Source: Perkinsus chesapeaki
Lineage: Eukaryota; Perkinsozoa; Perkinsida; Perkinsidae
NCBI GenBank assembly: GCA_013115145.1
Contig: JAAPAO010000591.1
Location: 1 to 21,664, forward strand
DNA length: 21,664 nucleotides
Direction of reading: 5' to 3'
The position numbers and the translations under genes were made by a program. Below, in pieces: positions 21,292-21,664 of this stretch. Each line of letters opens with the position of its first letter. Position 1 is the stretch's first letter. Below the pieces are notes generated by a model. That model had not been told where the DNA came from, ran no database searches, and worked only from the letters and a program-made list of their open reading frames with translations.

Positions 21292-21396
21292 TAAGGGATA
21301 GAGAATGGTGTAGAACTTGTATTAAGGGTTGGAACTTAGACCTTATGATCATTGATGTAAGGTAATATACGATTTATAGAAATATCATTATCGGAA
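21292..21396. other. 3' flank of the plus-strand gene
   Basis: About 105 nt between the stop codon and the minisatellite. No feature is seen beyond AT-richness. Confidence 0.4.
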
Positions 21397-21664
21397 TAAT
21401 TTACTATAAAATCTACTGTATAATCTACTGTATAATTTACTGTATAACCTACTGTATAATCTACTGTATAATCTACTGTATAATTTACTGTATAATTTAC
21501 TGTATAATTTACTGTATAATTTACTGTATAATCTACTGTATAATTTACTGTATAATCTACTGTATAATCTACTGTATAATTTACTGTATAATCTACTGTA
21601 TAATCTACTGTATAATTTACTGTATAATTTACTGTATAATTTACTGTATAATTTACTGTATAAT
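21397..21664. repeat. 12-bp minisatellite, at least 20 units, runs off the window
   Basis: The unit is TAATYTACTGTA. Two degenerate units (21397-21420) are followed by 20 units from 21421 to 21660 and a partial one at the edge. The fifth base is C or T, one unit (21445) also changes the fourth base, and nothing else varies. Order of the variable base: C, T, CC, C, C, T, T, T, T, C, T, C, C, T, C, C, T, T, T, T. The array begins about 105 nt after the stop of the plus-strand gene. Confidence 0.97.

Overview
This window is nuclear DNA of an intron-dense microbial eukaryote. Almost all genes lie on the minus strand; one lies on the plus strand at the right end. Coding sequence is broken by many very short introns, mostly 39-50 nt, often with GTAGG-type donors, plus a smaller class of about 120-520 nt. 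Three proteins are secure and one is very likely: an ARL2 GTPase (146-1782), a DHHC palmitoyltransferase (2054-3722), a KATNIP-type protein with its DUF4457 region (4165 to about 7767), and a PI31 proteasome regulator (16639-18117). KATNIP is typical of lineages with cilia or flagella. Together with the intron style this suggests a flagellated protist (alveolate or stramenopile) or a zoosporic fungus. I cannot settle which; a perkinsid-like alveolate is only a guess.

Layout, left to right. ARL2, DHHC and KATNIP follow head to tail on the minus strand. Next come a small 89-codon-scale gene (7932-8342) and a doubtful small gene (8361-8876). A long gene of 15 exons and 614 codons follows (9099-12349); every splice phase closes, and it encodes an unrecognised Trp/Arg-rich protein. 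Upstream of it is another unrecognised gene (12460-13758) whose stop codon sits inside a nested hairpin closed by a perfect 19-bp inverted repeat. A partly resolved gene (14250-15844), an orphan reading frame (16132-16406), PI31, and two small compact genes (18296-18547 and 18882-19623) complete the minus-strand series. A 755-nt divergent promoter region separates them from a plus-strand gene (20379-21291). The window ends in a 12-bp minisatellite.

Functionally, ARL2 (tubulin cofactor and cilium trafficking), KATNIP (ciliary microtubules) and possibly the Trp/Arg-rich protein fit a microtubule or flagellar theme. This is inference from family knowledge, not evidence of co-regulation. Exon boundaries were deduced by eye from GT/AG sites, reading-frame phase and family similarity; no alignment or RNA evidence was available. 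No tRNA, rRNA, CRISPR array or recognisable transposase was found.
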